64,000 bases of DNA from contig NZ_FNTF01000002.1 in assembly GCF_900105495.1 (NCBI RefSeq), positions 4,332,501 through 4,396,500 of the forward strand, given 5' to 3'. Origin of the DNA: Pseudomonas frederiksbergensis. Its GTDB lineage: Bacteria; Pseudomonadota; Gammaproteobacteria; Pseudomonadales; Pseudomonadaceae. A program made the position numbers and the translations under genes. Position 1 is the first letter of the stretch; every line of letters begins with the position of its first letter. The notes under the pieces were generated by a model. That model worked only from the letters and a program-made list of their open reading frames with translations, ran no database searches and was not told the DNA's origin. Below, one piece after another: positions 17,680 to 29,046 of this stretch.

Positions 17680-18131
17680 ATGCCGATATAGACCGACACT
17701 GAATCCGGACTGGTATAGACCTCAAAGTCTGTAGCGAACGAGCGGCAAACCTGCGGGTTGTCCTTAAAGTAAGCCCAGATCAGGCCCCATGCCTGAATGA
17801 CACAGTCCGGCATCGCCCCGTTGGCGCTGAACACCAGGTAGTCGCCTCCTTGCACCTGAATCTGCGCAAAGTCCTCGGAGGGCGCGGTGACCGCCGCACC
17901 CGCGGTCACATCGAAATGGCCAGAAGCGTCGGACTCGTAGTTGGAATAGACGCCGTACATGAAGGAGTCCGGCTGTTTGTGGGGGATCTTGTCGAAGATG
18001 TCCTCAACGAAAAACTGTTCCCACATCGGGCCGATGCGCGCAGTGTCTGGCTGCTGCTCGGCGGCATTGCAGGTGCGCACTTGCAGGCCCGAGACGCTAA
18101 AGGGCCGCACTTCACGCTGCTTAACATCCAT
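17643..18131 (-). CDS. GyrI-like/AraC effector-binding domain protein
   Basis: A 162-residue stand-alone SOUL/GyrI-like domain (MDVKQREVRPFSVSGLQVRT). Typical features: an early beta-strand with a xVxGLxxR motif, IGPMWEQFFV, a MYGVYSNYESDASGHFDVTAG middle and GGDYLVFSANG, and the C-terminal DFEVYTSPDSVSVYIGI strand. Such domains bind small hydrophobic ligands; E. coli SbmC protects gyrase from microcin. No DNA-binding domain is attached. It converges on ada and the coding ends overlap by 37 bp. Confidence 0.85.
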   Translation of the reverse strand: MDVKQREVRPFSVSGLQVRTCNAAEQQPDTARIGPMWEQFFVEDIFDKIPHKQPDSFMYGVYSNYESDASGHFDVTAGAAVTAPSEDFAQIQVQGGDYLVFSANGAMPDCVIQAWGLIWAYFKDNPQVCRSFATDFEVYTSPDSVSVYIGIQDSDGFSRSSN

Positions 18132-18183
18132 GGTCGATAGTCCTTGTCTCTGTCATTTGTCTGTTTGAATTATGGTGCAACAG

Positions 18184-19167
18184 TCAACGATTAACGTCGA
18201 CCACCACCCGACCACGTAACTGACCAGCGAGCAAACGCGGTGCGGCCTCGATCGTTTCACTCAAACCGATTTCGTGACTGATCAACGGCAGCAAAGCGAA
18301 GTCGAGATCCTTGGCCAGACGACTCCAGGCCAGTATCCGCTTGGCTTTGGGCTGAGTCACGCTGTTGATCCCGGCCAGGGTTACGCCGCGCAAAATGAAC
18401 GGCGCGACTGAAGCCGGAAAGTCCATGCCCTGCGCCAGGCCACACGCGGCGACCGTGCCGTTGGCCTTGGTGCTGGCACAGGCGTTGGCCAACGTGTGGC
18501 TGCCGACCGAGTCGATAACTGCCGCCCAACGCTCCTTGGCCAAGGGTTTGCCCGGCTCGGACAACGTGGCGCGCTCGATGATTTCGCTGGCGCCCAACTG
18601 CTTGAGGTAGTCGTACTCGGAAGGTCGGCCGGTGGACGCGACCACCCGATAGCCGAGCTTACTCAGCAGTGCAATGGCGAAACTGCCTACGCCGCCATTG
18701 GCGCCGGTGACCAATACTTCGCCCTGCTCGGGCGTCACGCCATTGTGTTCCAGCGCCAGGATGCTCAGCATCGCCGTGTAACCCGCCGTGCCGATCGCCA
18801 TTGCTTGGGCCGCGGTGAACGCCTTGGGTAGTGGAATCAACCAGTCGCCCTTCAAGCGAGCCTTCTGCGCCAGTCCGCCCCAATGCCCTTCGCCAACACC
18901 CCAGCCATTGAGTACGACTTGATCGCCGATCTTGTAGTCCGGGTGCGTACTGACTTCGACGGTACCTGCCAGATCGATCCCCGGCACCATCGGGAATTTT
19001 CGCACCACCGGGCTGCTGCCGGTGATCGCGAGGCCATCCTTGAAGTTCAACGTGCTATACGCCACACGCACAGTCACATCGCCTTCGGGCAGTTGATCGT
19101 CATTGATCTCTTGCAGCGTGGCCCGGTAACCGCTGTCGTCTTTGTCGATCAAAATGCCTTTGAACAT
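18184..19167 (-). CDS. acuI: Acrylyl-CoA reductase family MDR oxidoreductase
   Basis: This 327-residue zinc-free medium-chain dehydrogenase/reductase matches AcuI/YhdH. It has an N-terminal GroES fold (about 1-125; YSTLNFKDGLAITG and FPMVPGIDLAGTVE) and a Rossmann fold (about 130-300) with the NADPH motif VTGANGGVGSFAIALL. RGVTLAGINSV and the end LRGRVVVDVNR are family-specific. AcuI reduces acryloyl-CoA to propionyl-CoA; alternatively it acts as a general quinone/enone reductase. Monocistronic; divergent from the nitronate monooxygenase gene with about 190 bp between. Confidence 0.9.
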   Translation of the reverse strand: MFKGILIDKDDSGYRATLQEINDDQLPEGDVTVRVAYSTLNFKDGLAITGSSPVVRKFPMVPGIDLAGTVEVSTHPDYKIGDQVVLNGWGVGEGHWGGLAQKARLKGDWLIPLPKAFTAAQAMAIGTAGYTAMLSILALEHNGVTPEQGEVLVTGANGGVGSFAIALLSKLGYRVVASTGRPSEYDYLKQLGASEIIERATLSEPGKPLAKERWAAVIDSVGSHTLANACASTKANGTVAACGLAQGMDFPASVAPFILRGVTLAGINSVTQPKAKRILAWSRLAKDLDFALLPLISHEIGLSETIEAAPRLLAGQLRGRVVVDVNR

Positions 19168-19354
19168 TACGGCCTCCTAATGGAATCACTCAGTTGTCGT
19201 GCAGTTGAAAACACATCGCAATTTTTCACCGTACTCGACATTAAGCCAAGAGTGGCACACGAAAGGAAAACTCGGCTGGCCTTATGTCCGTCATAGCTGA
19301 TACAAAATCGGTCCAACCGTCCCTGCCCTGTTATGACGTCGGAGAACCCTTCAA

Positions 19355-21310
<1,956 letters not shown>

Positions 21311-21311
<1 letters not shown>

Positions 21312-21991
21312 TGACGCTATCGAGTGCCGACTTTTCCGCCATTTGGCTGACCCTGAAACTGGCGTCCCTGACGACAGTTATCCTGCTGGTCATCGGCACT
21401 CCGATTGCGTTATGGCTATCGCGCACCCGCTCGTGGTTGCGCGGCCCGGTCGGGGCGATCGTCGCCCTGCCCCTGGTGCTGCCGCCAACGGTGATTGGCT
21501 TTTATCTGTTGCTGGCGCTCGGCCCTAACGGGTTTGTCGGCCACTTCACCCAATCACTGGGGCTCGGGACCCTGACCTTCAGTTTTGCGGGGCTGGTGAT
21601 CGGCTCGGTGCTCTACTCGATGCCGTTCGTGGTCCAGCCGCTGCAAAATGCTTTTTCTGCCATCGGCACTCGCCCCTTGGAGGTGGCTGCGACCTTGCGT
21701 GCCAATCCCTGGGACACGTTTTTCAGCGTGATCCTGCCGCTGGCCCGCCCTGGGTTCATCACCGCTGCCATTCTCGGTTTCGCCCACACCGTCGGGGAAT
21801 TCGGTGTGGTGCTGATGATCGGCGGCAACATTCCCGACAAGACCCGGGTGGTCTCGGTGCAGATCTACGATCACGTCGAAGCCATGGAATACGCCCAGGC
21901 CCATTGGCTGGCCGGGGCGATGCTGGTGTTCTCTTTTATTGTGTTGCTGGCGCTCTACTCCAGCCGTAAAACCAAAGCAGGCTGGAGCTGA
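21311..21991 (+). CDS. modB: Molybdate ABC transporter permease
   Basis: A 226-residue inner-membrane permease with about five to six helices. The ATPase-coupling EAA loop is [25 protein letters not shown] (about 118-142), followed by [25 protein letters not shown], a ModB signature. It overlaps modA by one base and ends 3 bp before modC, so the three genes are one operon under the ModE box. Confidence 0.96.
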
Positions 21992-21994
21992 CCG

Positions 21995-23074
21995 ATGATT
22001 CATACGCGTCTGAAACTGAAGTACTCAGGGTTCGCCCTGGAGGTGGACCTGCAATTGCCCGGCCGCGGTGTCACTGCTCTTTACGGTCATTCCGGTTCGG
22101 GCAAGACCACCTGCCTGCGCTGCATTGCCGGCCTGGAGAAGGCCGATGAGGGCTTCATCCAGGTCAACGATGAAGTCTGGCAGGACAGCGACAGGAAGAT
22201 TTTCGTGCCGCCACACAAGCGGGCGCTGGGTTACGTCTTCCAGGAAGCCAGCCTGTTTCCCCATCTGTCGGTGCTGGCCAATCTGCAGTTCGGCCTCAAG
22301 CGCACTCCTCGCCAACAGCGGCGGGTCGACATGGCACACGTGACTGAACTGCTCGGAATCGGCCATTTGCTGGATCGCCATCCGCAGCACCTTTCCGGCG
22401 GTGAACGGCAGCGGGTTGGCATCGCTCGTGCCCTGCTCACCAGCCCGAAACTGTTGCTGATGGACGAGCCGCTGGCGGCATTGGATAGCCAGCGCAAAAA
22501 CGAAATCCTGCCTTACCTGCAACGACTGCATGATGAATTGGACATCCCGGTGCTGTACGTCAGCCACTCACAGGATGAAGTCGCGCGGTTGGCCGATCAC
22601 CTTGTTCTGCTCAGCAATGGCAAGGCACTGGCCAGCGGCGCTATTGGCGAAACGCTGGCCCGCCTGGACCTGCCCCTGGCGCTGGGCGACGATGCCGGCG
22701 TGGTGATCGAGGGGCACGTCATTGCCTATGACGCCGACTATCAGTTGCTGACCCTGCAACTGCCGAACACGACCCTGAACATTCGCGTGGCTCACTCACT
22801 GATGACCCCGGGTCAGGCGCTGCGCTGCAAGGTTCAGGCACGGGATGTCAGCCTGAGCCTGCAAAGTGTCGAGCAAAGCAGCATCCTCAATCGCCTGCCG
22901 GTCACCGTGATCAGTGAAATGGGCGCGGACAATGCCGCCCACGCGCTGATCCGTCTGGACGCTGCCGGCACACCGCTGCTGGCGCGGATCACCCGCTACT
23001 CCCGGGACCAATTGGGCGTGCACCCTGGCCAGCAACTCTGGGCACAGATCAAGGCGGTGGCGGTGCTGGCGTAA
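21995..23074 (+). CDS. modC: Molybdate ABC transporter ATP-binding protein
   Basis: This 359-residue ATPase powers ModABC import. Walker [13 protein letters not shown] (about 31-38), Q-loop [14 protein letters not shown], signature [16 protein letters not shown], Walker [13 protein letters not shown] and switch His in [13 protein letters not shown] are complete. The C-terminal Mop/TOBE domain (about 290-359, [20 protein letters not shown]) binds molybdate and gives feedback inhibition. Last gene of modABC. Confidence 0.96.
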   Translation: MIHTRLKLKYSGFALEVDLQLPGRGVTALYGHSGSGKTTCLRCIAGLEKADEGFIQVNDEVWQDSDRKIFVPPHKRALGYVFQEASLFPHLSVLANLQFGLKRTPRQQRRVDMAHVTELLGIGHLLDRHPQHLSGGERQRVGIARALLTSPKLLLMDEPLAALDSQRKNEILPYLQRLHDELDIPVLYVSHSQDEVARLADHLVLLSNGKALASGAIGETLARLDLPLALGDDAGVVIEGHVIAYDADYQLLTLQLPNTTLNIRVAHSLMTPGQALRCKVQARDVSLSLQSVEQSSILNRLPVTVISEMGADNAAHALIRLDAAGTPLLARITRYSRDQLGVHPGQQLWAQIKAVAVLA

Positions 23075-23149
23075 ATCCGCTGGCACGACTGCAACAACGT
23101 GCGGTCAATGGCTGTAACGGCCCCTGATCCACCGCCCAGGACTATTGCC

Positions 23150-24190
23150 ATGCCCGATACCGCGCTGCCCGATGTGCTGCCATCCGACCTGCATTACGTC
23201 GATGACACCCAGCCCGGCATCACCCGCAAGAAACTGCGCGGCAAGTTCTGCTATTTCGACCCTGCGGGCCAACGCATTACCGATCAGGATGAGATCAAAC
23301 GTATCAATGCCCTCGCCGTGCCCCCGGCCTACACGGATGTGTGGATCTGCGCCGACCCGCGCGGCCATCTGCAAGCTACCGGTCGTGATGCCCGAGGTCG
23401 CAAGCAATACCGTTATCACCCGCGCTGGCGAGAAGTGCGCGATGCCGACAAATATTCACGCTTGCGGGACTTTGGGTTAGCGCTACCGAAACTGCGCAAA
23501 CAGCTTGAAACGCTGTTGGCGGCTCCCGGCTTCAGTCGCGACAAAGTCATGGCCACGGTCATCACCTTGCTCGATGCGACGCTGATCCGGGTCGGCAACT
23601 CCCAATACGCTCGGGACAATCGGTCGTACGGTTTGACCACCCTGCGTAACCGTCACGTCGAGATCAACGGCAACGCAATCCAGTTCCAGTTCCGTGGCAA
23701 GAGCGGTGTCGAGCACCAGATCACCGTGAAAGACCGACGCCTGGCGCGGGTCATCAAACGCTGCCTGGAAATTCCCGGGCAAAACCTGTTTCAGTACCTG
23801 GATGAAAACGGCGAGCGACACACCGTCAGTTCCTCCGACGTCAACGCCTACCTGAAGACACTCACCGGTGCCGACTTCACTGCCAAGGACTACCGAACCT
23901 GGGCTGGCAGCGCGTTGGCGCTGGCGGTTCTGCGGGAACTGCAGTGGGAGTCCGAGTCGGACGCGAAGCGGCATGTGGTGGAGATGGTCAAGAACGTCGC
24001 CAAACAACTGGGTAACACACCGGCCGTCTGCCGCAAGTGCTACATCCACCCGGCGGTGCTCGATGGCTTTCTTTTGGGAGCGTTGGCTGACCTGCCCCGT
24101 CCTCGAGCGCGTAAAGGGCTGAGGGCCGAGGAAGTCGGGCTTGCGGTGTTTTTAGAGAAGATGATCGCTAGTGTTGAAGCGACGAACTGA
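23150..24190 (+). CDS. DNA topoisomerase IB
   Basis: A 346-residue poxvirus/bacterial-type IB topoisomerase that relaxes supercoils through a 3'-phosphotyrosyl link. The N-terminal domain (about 1-100) is followed by the catalytic domain with RVGNSQYARDNRSYGLTTLR (Arg), FRGKSGVEHQITVKDRRLAR (Lys), DYRTWAGSALALA (His replaced by the usual RTW motif) and the nucleophile Tyr in VCRKCYIHPAVLDGF. ATG 23150 follows AGGA; an in-frame start at 23099 would add 17 residues. Monocistronic, 75 bp after modC. Confidence 0.93.
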   Translation: MPDTALPDVLPSDLHYVDDTQPGITRKKLRGKFCYFDPAGQRITDQDEIKRINALAVPPAYTDVWICADPRGHLQATGRDARGRKQYRYHPRWREVRDADKYSRLRDFGLALPKLRKQLETLLAAPGFSRDKVMATVITLLDATLIRVGNSQYARDNRSYGLTTLRNRHVEINGNAIQFQFRGKSGVEHQITVKDRRLARVIKRCLEIPGQNLFQYLDENGERHTVSSSDVNAYLKTLTGADFTAKDYRTWAGSALALAVLRELQWESESDAKRHVVEMVKNVAKQLGNTPAVCRKCYIHPAVLDGFLLGALADLPRPRARKGLRAEEVGLAVFLEKMIASVEATN

Positions 24191-24262
24191 CCTGTCTATT
24201 TTTTGCACGATCGCAAATGGCTTCTATAGTAGTTGTGAACCTGAATTAGCTACGGTGACGCC

Positions 24263-24484
24263 ATGGAAGACATTTTCGTTGTGAAACGATGCAACAAGAT
24301 CATCATCCATGGTCGCCGAGCCGGAGAAACCGATCATCCACCACCTGCCGCCGCCGTCTGGTATCGCATCGCCGATACTCGAACCCGCGGCTTCATCGGC
24401 GACGGTTTCGATCGTGAAGAAGACGCCCGGCGCGAATGCCGGCAGCTGAATGCCAGGTCGCAAGTGACGGCCCGGGAAGGCTGA
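24263..24484 (+). CDS. Small conserved hypothetical protein
   Basis: A 73-residue soluble protein (MEDIFVVKRCNKIIIHGRRA and onward). VWYRIADTRTRGFIGDGFDREEDARRECRQ suggests a short beta-sheet followed by a charged helix, as in small Pseudomonas proteins of the PA1123/DUF-type class, but nothing is recognised firmly. It lies in a run of four short genes behind topoisomerase IB. Confidence 0.65.
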   Translation: MEDIFVVKRCNKIIIHGRRAGETDHPPPAAAVWYRIADTRTRGFIGDGFDREEDARRECRQLNARSQVTAREG

Positions 24485-24612
24485 TGCTACCTGCCTTGCG
24501 CGGGTCTATACTGAAAAACAGCTGAAGGATCAGCGACCCCATCAGCAAACAGCTCGCTCCCCTGCGGGCTTTTTGCTGCCAGTAACAGGTTTCTTGAACG
24601 GAGGTGTTTGCC

Positions 24613-24843
24613 ATGTCCGAAAAAGAGTCCATCACCACCCTGCTCACCCTGCTCGACTCCCGTCAGGTTCGCCTGGCAGCGGCATGCAAGGAAATCGCCG
24701 ACTGGGTCGATCATCAAGGCGGGCACCCGACAGCCCTCAGAATCCGTGATCGCCTGAACGACATCGAGAAGGACACACCACTGATTCGCAATACGCTGTC
24801 GTCGCTCAAACCTGTCGACCGCCCCCTGCCGCGGTTCAGATGA
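24613..24843 (+). CDS. Small helical hypothetical protein
   Basis: A 76-residue protein beginning MSEKESITTLLTLLDSRQVR. ATG 24613 follows GGAGG; a GTG at 24604 is inside that box. It is predicted all-helical (LLDSRQVRLAAACKEIADWV and HPTALRIRDRLNDIEKDTPL), with a Pro/Arg tail. No family recognised. A terminator follows at 24949. Confidence 0.65.
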   Translation: MSEKESITTLLTLLDSRQVRLAAACKEIADWVDHQGGHPTALRIRDRLNDIEKDTPLIRNTLSSLKPVDRPLPRFR

Positions 24844-24948
24844 TTCGATCTGGACATCCTCAAGGACACGGCCTGCTTCAGGACGCATGAACGGCGACCT
24901 TATCGTCACCGGGTGCGTCCTTGCCTGAGCGTTTCTTGCTACATCCCC

Positions 24949-24976
24949 AACCCAGCCTGGCGCCGGGTTTTTTTAT
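24949..24976 (+). terminator. Intrinsic terminator
   Basis: AACCCAGCCTGG and a GCCGGGTTTTTTT arm form a GC stem with T-run. Confidence 0.75.
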
Positions 24977-25052
24977 GCCTGGGCAATCCATTTCACACGG
25001 CATTCACATCTCAGGCTTTACATTGACCGGACTCCTTTGAAGAATCCCCTGG

Positions 25053-25078
25053 CCCGCCCGCACGCGGGCTTTTTTTTG
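25053..25078 (+). terminator. Second intrinsic terminator before 25,151
   Basis: GCCCGCACGCGGGCTTTTTTTT forms a short GC-rich hairpin with an eight-T run. Confidence 0.88.
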
Positions 25079-25150
25079 ACTATTACGCAGACAACGAACG
25101 TCGCCGTACGCTTGAGGTCAAACGATCACACGTCACCAAGGAGGCGTCTG

Positions 25151-25435
25151 ATGGTTACTCACTTCAAAGTAGGCGGGCATCTGGCCTGCGGTCACAAAGG
25201 CAGCAAACTCGTTTCAACCAGCGAACTGACCCGGGTGAAATGCAGAAGCTGCCGCAACACCGATGCGTTCAAGGATGCGCGCAAAGACCAGCGCAACGCT
25301 GCACGCCGCGCCGCACGCAAAGCCAAAGTTACGCATAGCGCCAATGACTGGCGAGCGGCCTGGGTCGAACGGCTCACTGCCATGAAAGGACTGCAACGAT
25401 TGCCTCGTGGTTTTACCGGTCAGCCTTTCGTTTAG
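25151..25435 (+). CDS. Small basic zinc-ribbon-like protein
   Basis: A 94-residue protein. ATG 25151 follows AAGGAGG; an open frame back to 25037 crosses the terminator and is rejected. The N-terminal part has Cys in HLACGHKGSK and a CxxC in VKCRSCRNT, enough for a single zinc-ribbon (Cys, His and Cys-x2-Cys). The middle is strongly basic (KDQRNAARRAARKAKV), suggesting nucleic-acid binding. Trp-rich NDWRAAWVERL follows. Function unknown. Confidence 0.65.
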   Translation: MVTHFKVGGHLACGHKGSKLVSTSELTRVKCRSCRNTDAFKDARKDQRNAARRAARKAKVTHSANDWRAAWVERLTAMKGLQRLPRGFTGQPFV

Positions 25436-26118
25436 CTGACAGCATCGGCGGCTGAATCGAATTCATTCGGGCCAGCCGCTGGCGCATGACATCCAACACT
25501 TGAAAGCTTCGACCAGAACTCGCCCTGCCTCGGGGCGCACAAGACATAGATATTGGATACTGAGTTTATTGTTAGTTATCTTTGTAATTGATCTGCAAGA
25601 CAAACTGAAACGCCGTCACTGCGCATGACTTCCCCTAGCTTTATAGGTGACGTAGATCACATCACCTGCAACTTACAATTGCTCTAAATCTTTGTAGGCA
25701 GAGGTTTTATTAACACTGCTCTACCAGCATTCAGTGTTTCCGGGAGCGGCTCGTCTTTGACGGCTTTCCTGTTGAGATCACGCCCCTTCAACACCTGATG
25801 AATGCCTCCTGCAATCGCTTCGCCCTGCAGGCAGGCACGGGCATGGGCGTTATTTGGAGTCGTAGGGCTACTAGAAAGAACGTTATAGCAATGGCAGCCA
25901 CTGATAATTGCTTATATACAGGCAACGCAACTTTTAAGATTAGCTCCCCCCGAACTGATCGATATATTTTTTAACGATAAGAACAATAGCGATGTCTGCA
26001 ATGGGGGGCTTTACATTGCCCTGCTATTTTTTGGCGGCGAACAGATTCTTCAACTAGGATTCTATCGAATCCAAATTACGCCAACGGTGTTGGCGGGCAC
26101 TGATCAAGGAGGGGACAG
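25436..26118. other. 683-bp non-coding stretch
   Basis: No ORF with a convincing start, RBS or codon use is seen in any frame. The stretch is clearly AT-richer than its surroundings (T-runs around 25,960) and contains one CRP/Vfr-like palindrome (25646-25661). It may be promoter DNA for the 26,119 gene or a site for an sRNA; I see no clear terminator for one. Confidence 0.5.
25646..25661. promoter_or_regulatory. CRP/Vfr-like site
   Basis: GGTGACGTAGATCACA matches TGTGA-N6-TCACA at nine of ten conserved bases. A further pair AGGTGA/TCACCT (25645-25650 and 25662-25667) makes the region palindromic. It lies 458 bp before the next start, so the target is uncertain. Confidence 0.4.
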
Positions 26119-26328
26119 ATGACATCAATTCGCAAGACAGAGAAAACCTATCGCACCTGGTCCAGCCCAATCCTGCTTGAACTCAAGGAGAGAGAGCACC
26201 AGCTGGACGCTGAAGCCCGCCAGGCCCTTCAAAATGTCTTGATCGAGAGACGGCTTCTCAATATCGGCAACCCTTCAGGCGAAGATCGACGCGGCGCAAA
26301 TCCAGGGATTAGCAGCCAGGGTCAATAA
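26119..26328 (+). CDS. Small hypothetical protein
   Basis: A 69-residue soluble protein behind a strong AAGGAGGGG box (MTSIRKTEKTYRTWSSPILL). The centre is an amphipathic helix (ELKEREHQLDAEARQALQNV) and the end is Gly/Pro-rich and probably unstructured. No known family. It precedes the DUF3300 gene by about 220 bp in the same direction. Confidence 0.55.
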   Translation: MTSIRKTEKTYRTWSSPILLELKEREHQLDAEARQALQNVLIERRLLNIGNPSGEDRRGANPGISSQGQ

Positions 26329-26552
26329 CTGCCGAAAACAACGGGATTCCCAGGCCCCACAACAGCCTTGGCTCGTAGACAACTATTAAGGAATGCAACG
26401 CCATGAAACCAAGCGGTATACGCGGATAAACCTTGGGCTCGAAAAACAGGGCTTCAGTTCGAGATGACAGATCAAATGACAGTATCTGTCTTTTTGATGA
26501 TGACGCAGCCTAATCCGATCTTCGCCAGCCTGGCTGGCACATGGAGGGCGCA

Positions 26553-28022
26553 ATGCGCATTCCTCTGTTTTACGCGATATCAGCTGTACTGTTTTTGCAT
26601 GGTTCTGCCGCCCAGGCGCAGCCATCGAATGCCACCGCTGCCCAAACGCCACCCGCTGCAGCGGCAGTCAAGGATGCAGTCTTTACTCAAGAGCAACTGG
26701 ATCAGATGCTGGCTCCCATTGCGCTTTATCCAGACCCGCTTCTTGCACAGATGCTGATGGCCAGCACCTACCCTGGGGAAGTCGCCGAGGCCGTTAACTG
26801 GTCGAAAGCGCATCCTGAAGCCAAAGGCGATGAGGCGGTCAAACAAGTGGCAACCCAACCCTGGGACCCAAGTGTTCAAGCGCTGGTCGCCTTTCCCCAA
26901 TTGCTGGCGACCGTGGGGCAGGATCTTGTCTGGGTTCAGCGACTGGGCGATGCCTTTCTGGCGCAGCCCGATGAGGTGATGGAGGGCGTGCAACGCTTGC
27001 GGCGTCAAGCGCAGGCCGCCGGCAACCTGCAGAGCAATCAGTATCAGAATGTGACTGTTCAAAATGTGACCGCTCCCGCCCCAACAACTGCATCGCCATC
27101 GACGGCCGCATCCTCAGCCCCAGCCAGCTCCTCCACCATCATCATCCAGCCCGCAGATCCGCAGGTGGTGTACGTTCCCACTTACAACCCGACAACCACC
27201 TACGGCACTTGGGCTTATCCAGAATCGCCCCCTGTCTACTATCCACCGCCACCCGCTTATTATCCGGGTTCGGCTTTGCTGGCCGGGTTGGCGTTCGGCA
27301 CCGGCGTAGCGATAATCGGCTCGCTATGGGGCGACTGTGACTGGGGCAATAACGACATCGACATCGACGTCGATCGATACAACAACATCAATCGCAACAA
27401 CCAGATAACCAATAATCAGAACAAGTGGCAGCACAACGCAGTACATCGCGATGGCGTTCCCTATCGAGACAACAGAAGCCGGCAGGAATATGGTCGTCAA
27501 CTCAACGGTGCCAACCAGCGCCAGGCTTATCGCGGAGACGATGCCCAGCGCGCCAAGGCTCGTGAGAATGCGCGTAGCGCCATGGACAGGAGCGGTGTCG
27601 AGAGACCCGCCACCAGCAACCGACAAGCCCGTGAACAAGCACGCCAGGCGCAGTCGGGAATCTCGGCAGGCAATCGAACGCAGGCAGGCGCGGACAGACC
27701 GAAAACGGCTGACAGAAGCCAGGGTAACGCCAGAAATATTCGCGAAAACGAGCAGCCTCGCAAACAGACTGCCCAGGTGAATCAACGTAGGCAGGACACC
27801 TCTCAGGCGCGTCAGAGTACGACAAAACGACCGGCTGCCAGCCCAGGCAGTGCCAAAAACAATGCATTCGCCGGGGTGCGTTCACCGTCCCAGTCCAATG
27901 CCCAAGCCTCTCGCGGGCGCACTAGCCAGGCTTCCGCCCAGCGTCCCAGCAGCATGCGTTCTTCCGGCAATCAAATCAGTCGGCCATCCAGTCCAGCGCG
28001 TTCGAGAGGGGGTCGTCGGTGA
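26553..28022 (+). CDS. DUF3300 secreted protein with low-complexity C-terminus
   Basis: A 489-residue exported protein. Signal peptide MRIPLFYAISAVLFLHGSAA with cleavage after AQA; ATG 26553 lies 4 nt after GGAGGG. The DUF3300 domain (about 50-270) begins TQEQLDQMLAPIALYPDPLL and includes QPADPQVVYVPTYNP and a Tyr/Pro-rich stretch VYYPPPPAYYPG. A Gly/Asp/Asn segment DCDWGNNDIDIDVDRYNNIN could bind metal. From about 310 on the chain is Arg/Gln/Ser-rich and disordered (RQAREQARQAQSG). Function unknown; probably periplasmic or envelope. The stop overlaps the following frame, so it is paired with DUF2950. Confidence 0.9.
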   Translation: MRIPLFYAISAVLFLHGSAAQAQPSNATAAQTPPAAAAVKDAVFTQEQLDQMLAPIALYPDPLLAQMLMASTYPGEVAEAVNWSKAHPEAKGDEAVKQVATQPWDPSVQALVAFPQLLATVGQDLVWVQRLGDAFLAQPDEVMEGVQRLRRQAQAAGNLQSNQYQNVTVQNVTAPAPTTASPSTAASSAPASSSTIIIQPADPQVVYVPTYNPTTTYGTWAYPESPPVYYPPPPAYYPGSALLAGLAFGTGVAIIGSLWGDCDWGNNDIDIDVDRYNNINRNNQITNNQNKWQHNAVHRDGVPYRDNRSRQEYGRQLNGANQRQAYRGDDAQRAKARENARSAMDRSGVERPATSNRQAREQARQAQSGISAGNRTQAGADRPKTADRSQGNARNIRENEQPRKQTAQVNQRRQDTSQARQSTTKRPAASPGSAKNNAFAGVRSPSQSNAQASRGRTSQASAQRPSSMRSSGNQISRPSSPARSRGGRR

Positions 28023-28048
28023 AAAGCCAACGTCGAGGAAGAATATTC

Positions 28049-28942
28049 ATGAATCTGTTGCCTCCGGCTTTGGCGATCATCGCGGGCTTGGCGTGGTCGT
28101 GCATGGCGATGGCGCAGCAGGCATTCTCAACGCCGGAAAAGGCTGTTGAAGCGTTCGTCATGGCACTGGGAAAGGAAAAGGCCGATCAGGTACGCCTGAC
28201 AGAGTTGCTGGGAAAAGACTGGCGCCAGGTCATTCCCCGCGAAGGTGTACAACGCAGCGATGTCGATGAGTTTTTGAAGCAGTATCACGAGCAACACCAC
28301 ATCGAAAAAACCACTGACCGCAAGGCAACTCTGTCGGTCGGCAGTGACCGCTGGACCCTGCCTATCCCCCTGGTCAAAGGGGCAAACGGTTGGCAGTTCG
28401 ACATGAAGGCCGGCAGCAATGAAATCCGCGCACGCCGTATCGGCCGTAACGAACTCTACACGGTGCAATCTGTGCTGACCTATCACGATGCCCAGATGGA
28501 CTATGCGTCGGTGGACAATGACGATGACGGTGCGCTCGAATACGCACAGAACATCCTGAGTACACCCGGCACACACGACGGACTCTATTGGGCGGACGAC
28601 GATAGTGGTCAGGTCAGCCCGCTTGGCCCATTGTTCGGCGAGGCCGCCGGCGGTGACGACTGGCACGGTTACCACTTTCGCATTCTCAAGGGACAAGGCC
28701 CCTCGGCGCCGGGCGGTGCCTACAGCTATATGATCGGGGACAAAATGAGCCGCGGCTTCGCGCTGGTCGCCTGGCCGGCGAAATACGATGACACCGGCGT
28801 GATGAGCTTCCTGATCAGCCATGAAGGCCAAGTGTTCGAGAAGGACCTAGGTCCCGACAGTGACAAGCTGGCGAAATCGATGAAGTTGTTTGATCCGGAT
28901 AACAGCTGGAAGGAAGTGACCGTCGATCAGGATCCAGAGTAA
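28049..28942 (+). CDS. DUF2950 secreted protein
   Basis: A 297-residue exported protein. Signal peptide MNLLPPALAIIAGLAWSCMA (cleavage near AMA-QQA). The DUF2950 body has FSTPEKAVEAFVMALGKEKA at the start, GRNELYTVQSVLTYHDAQMDYASVD, GLYWADDDSGQVSPLGPLF and GFALVAWPAKYDDTGVMSFL. ATG 28049 has GAGGAAG before it; a GTG at 28019 overlapping the DUF3300 stop (GTGA) is the alternative. DUF3300 and DUF2950 are regularly neighbours in Pseudomonas, suggesting a joint envelope role that is not known. Confidence 0.9.
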   Translation: MNLLPPALAIIAGLAWSCMAMAQQAFSTPEKAVEAFVMALGKEKADQVRLTELLGKDWRQVIPREGVQRSDVDEFLKQYHEQHHIEKTTDRKATLSVGSDRWTLPIPLVKGANGWQFDMKAGSNEIRARRIGRNELYTVQSVLTYHDAQMDYASVDNDDDGALEYAQNILSTPGTHDGLYWADDDSGQVSPLGPLFGEAAGGDDWHGYHFRILKGQGPSAPGGAYSYMIGDKMSRGFALVAWPAKYDDTGVMSFLISHEGQVFEKDLGPDSDKLAKSMKLFDPDNSWKEVTVDQDPE

Positions 28943-28988
28943 ATAATGATCGGCACCAACAATGCGCTAAGGGTATGTCAAGCAGACA

Positions 28989-29013
28989 GCCGTCACTCAG
29001 ACCCAGTGACGGC
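28989..29013. terminator. Stem-loop between convergent DUF2950 and the hybrid kinase
   Basis: GCCGTCACT pairs with AGTGACGGC around seven bases. No T-run follows, so it may slow or protect the 3' ends instead of terminating by itself. Confidence 0.55.
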
Positions 29014-29046
29014 AGTTGCACTCAGCCGCGTACAAACGGCTGGGAT

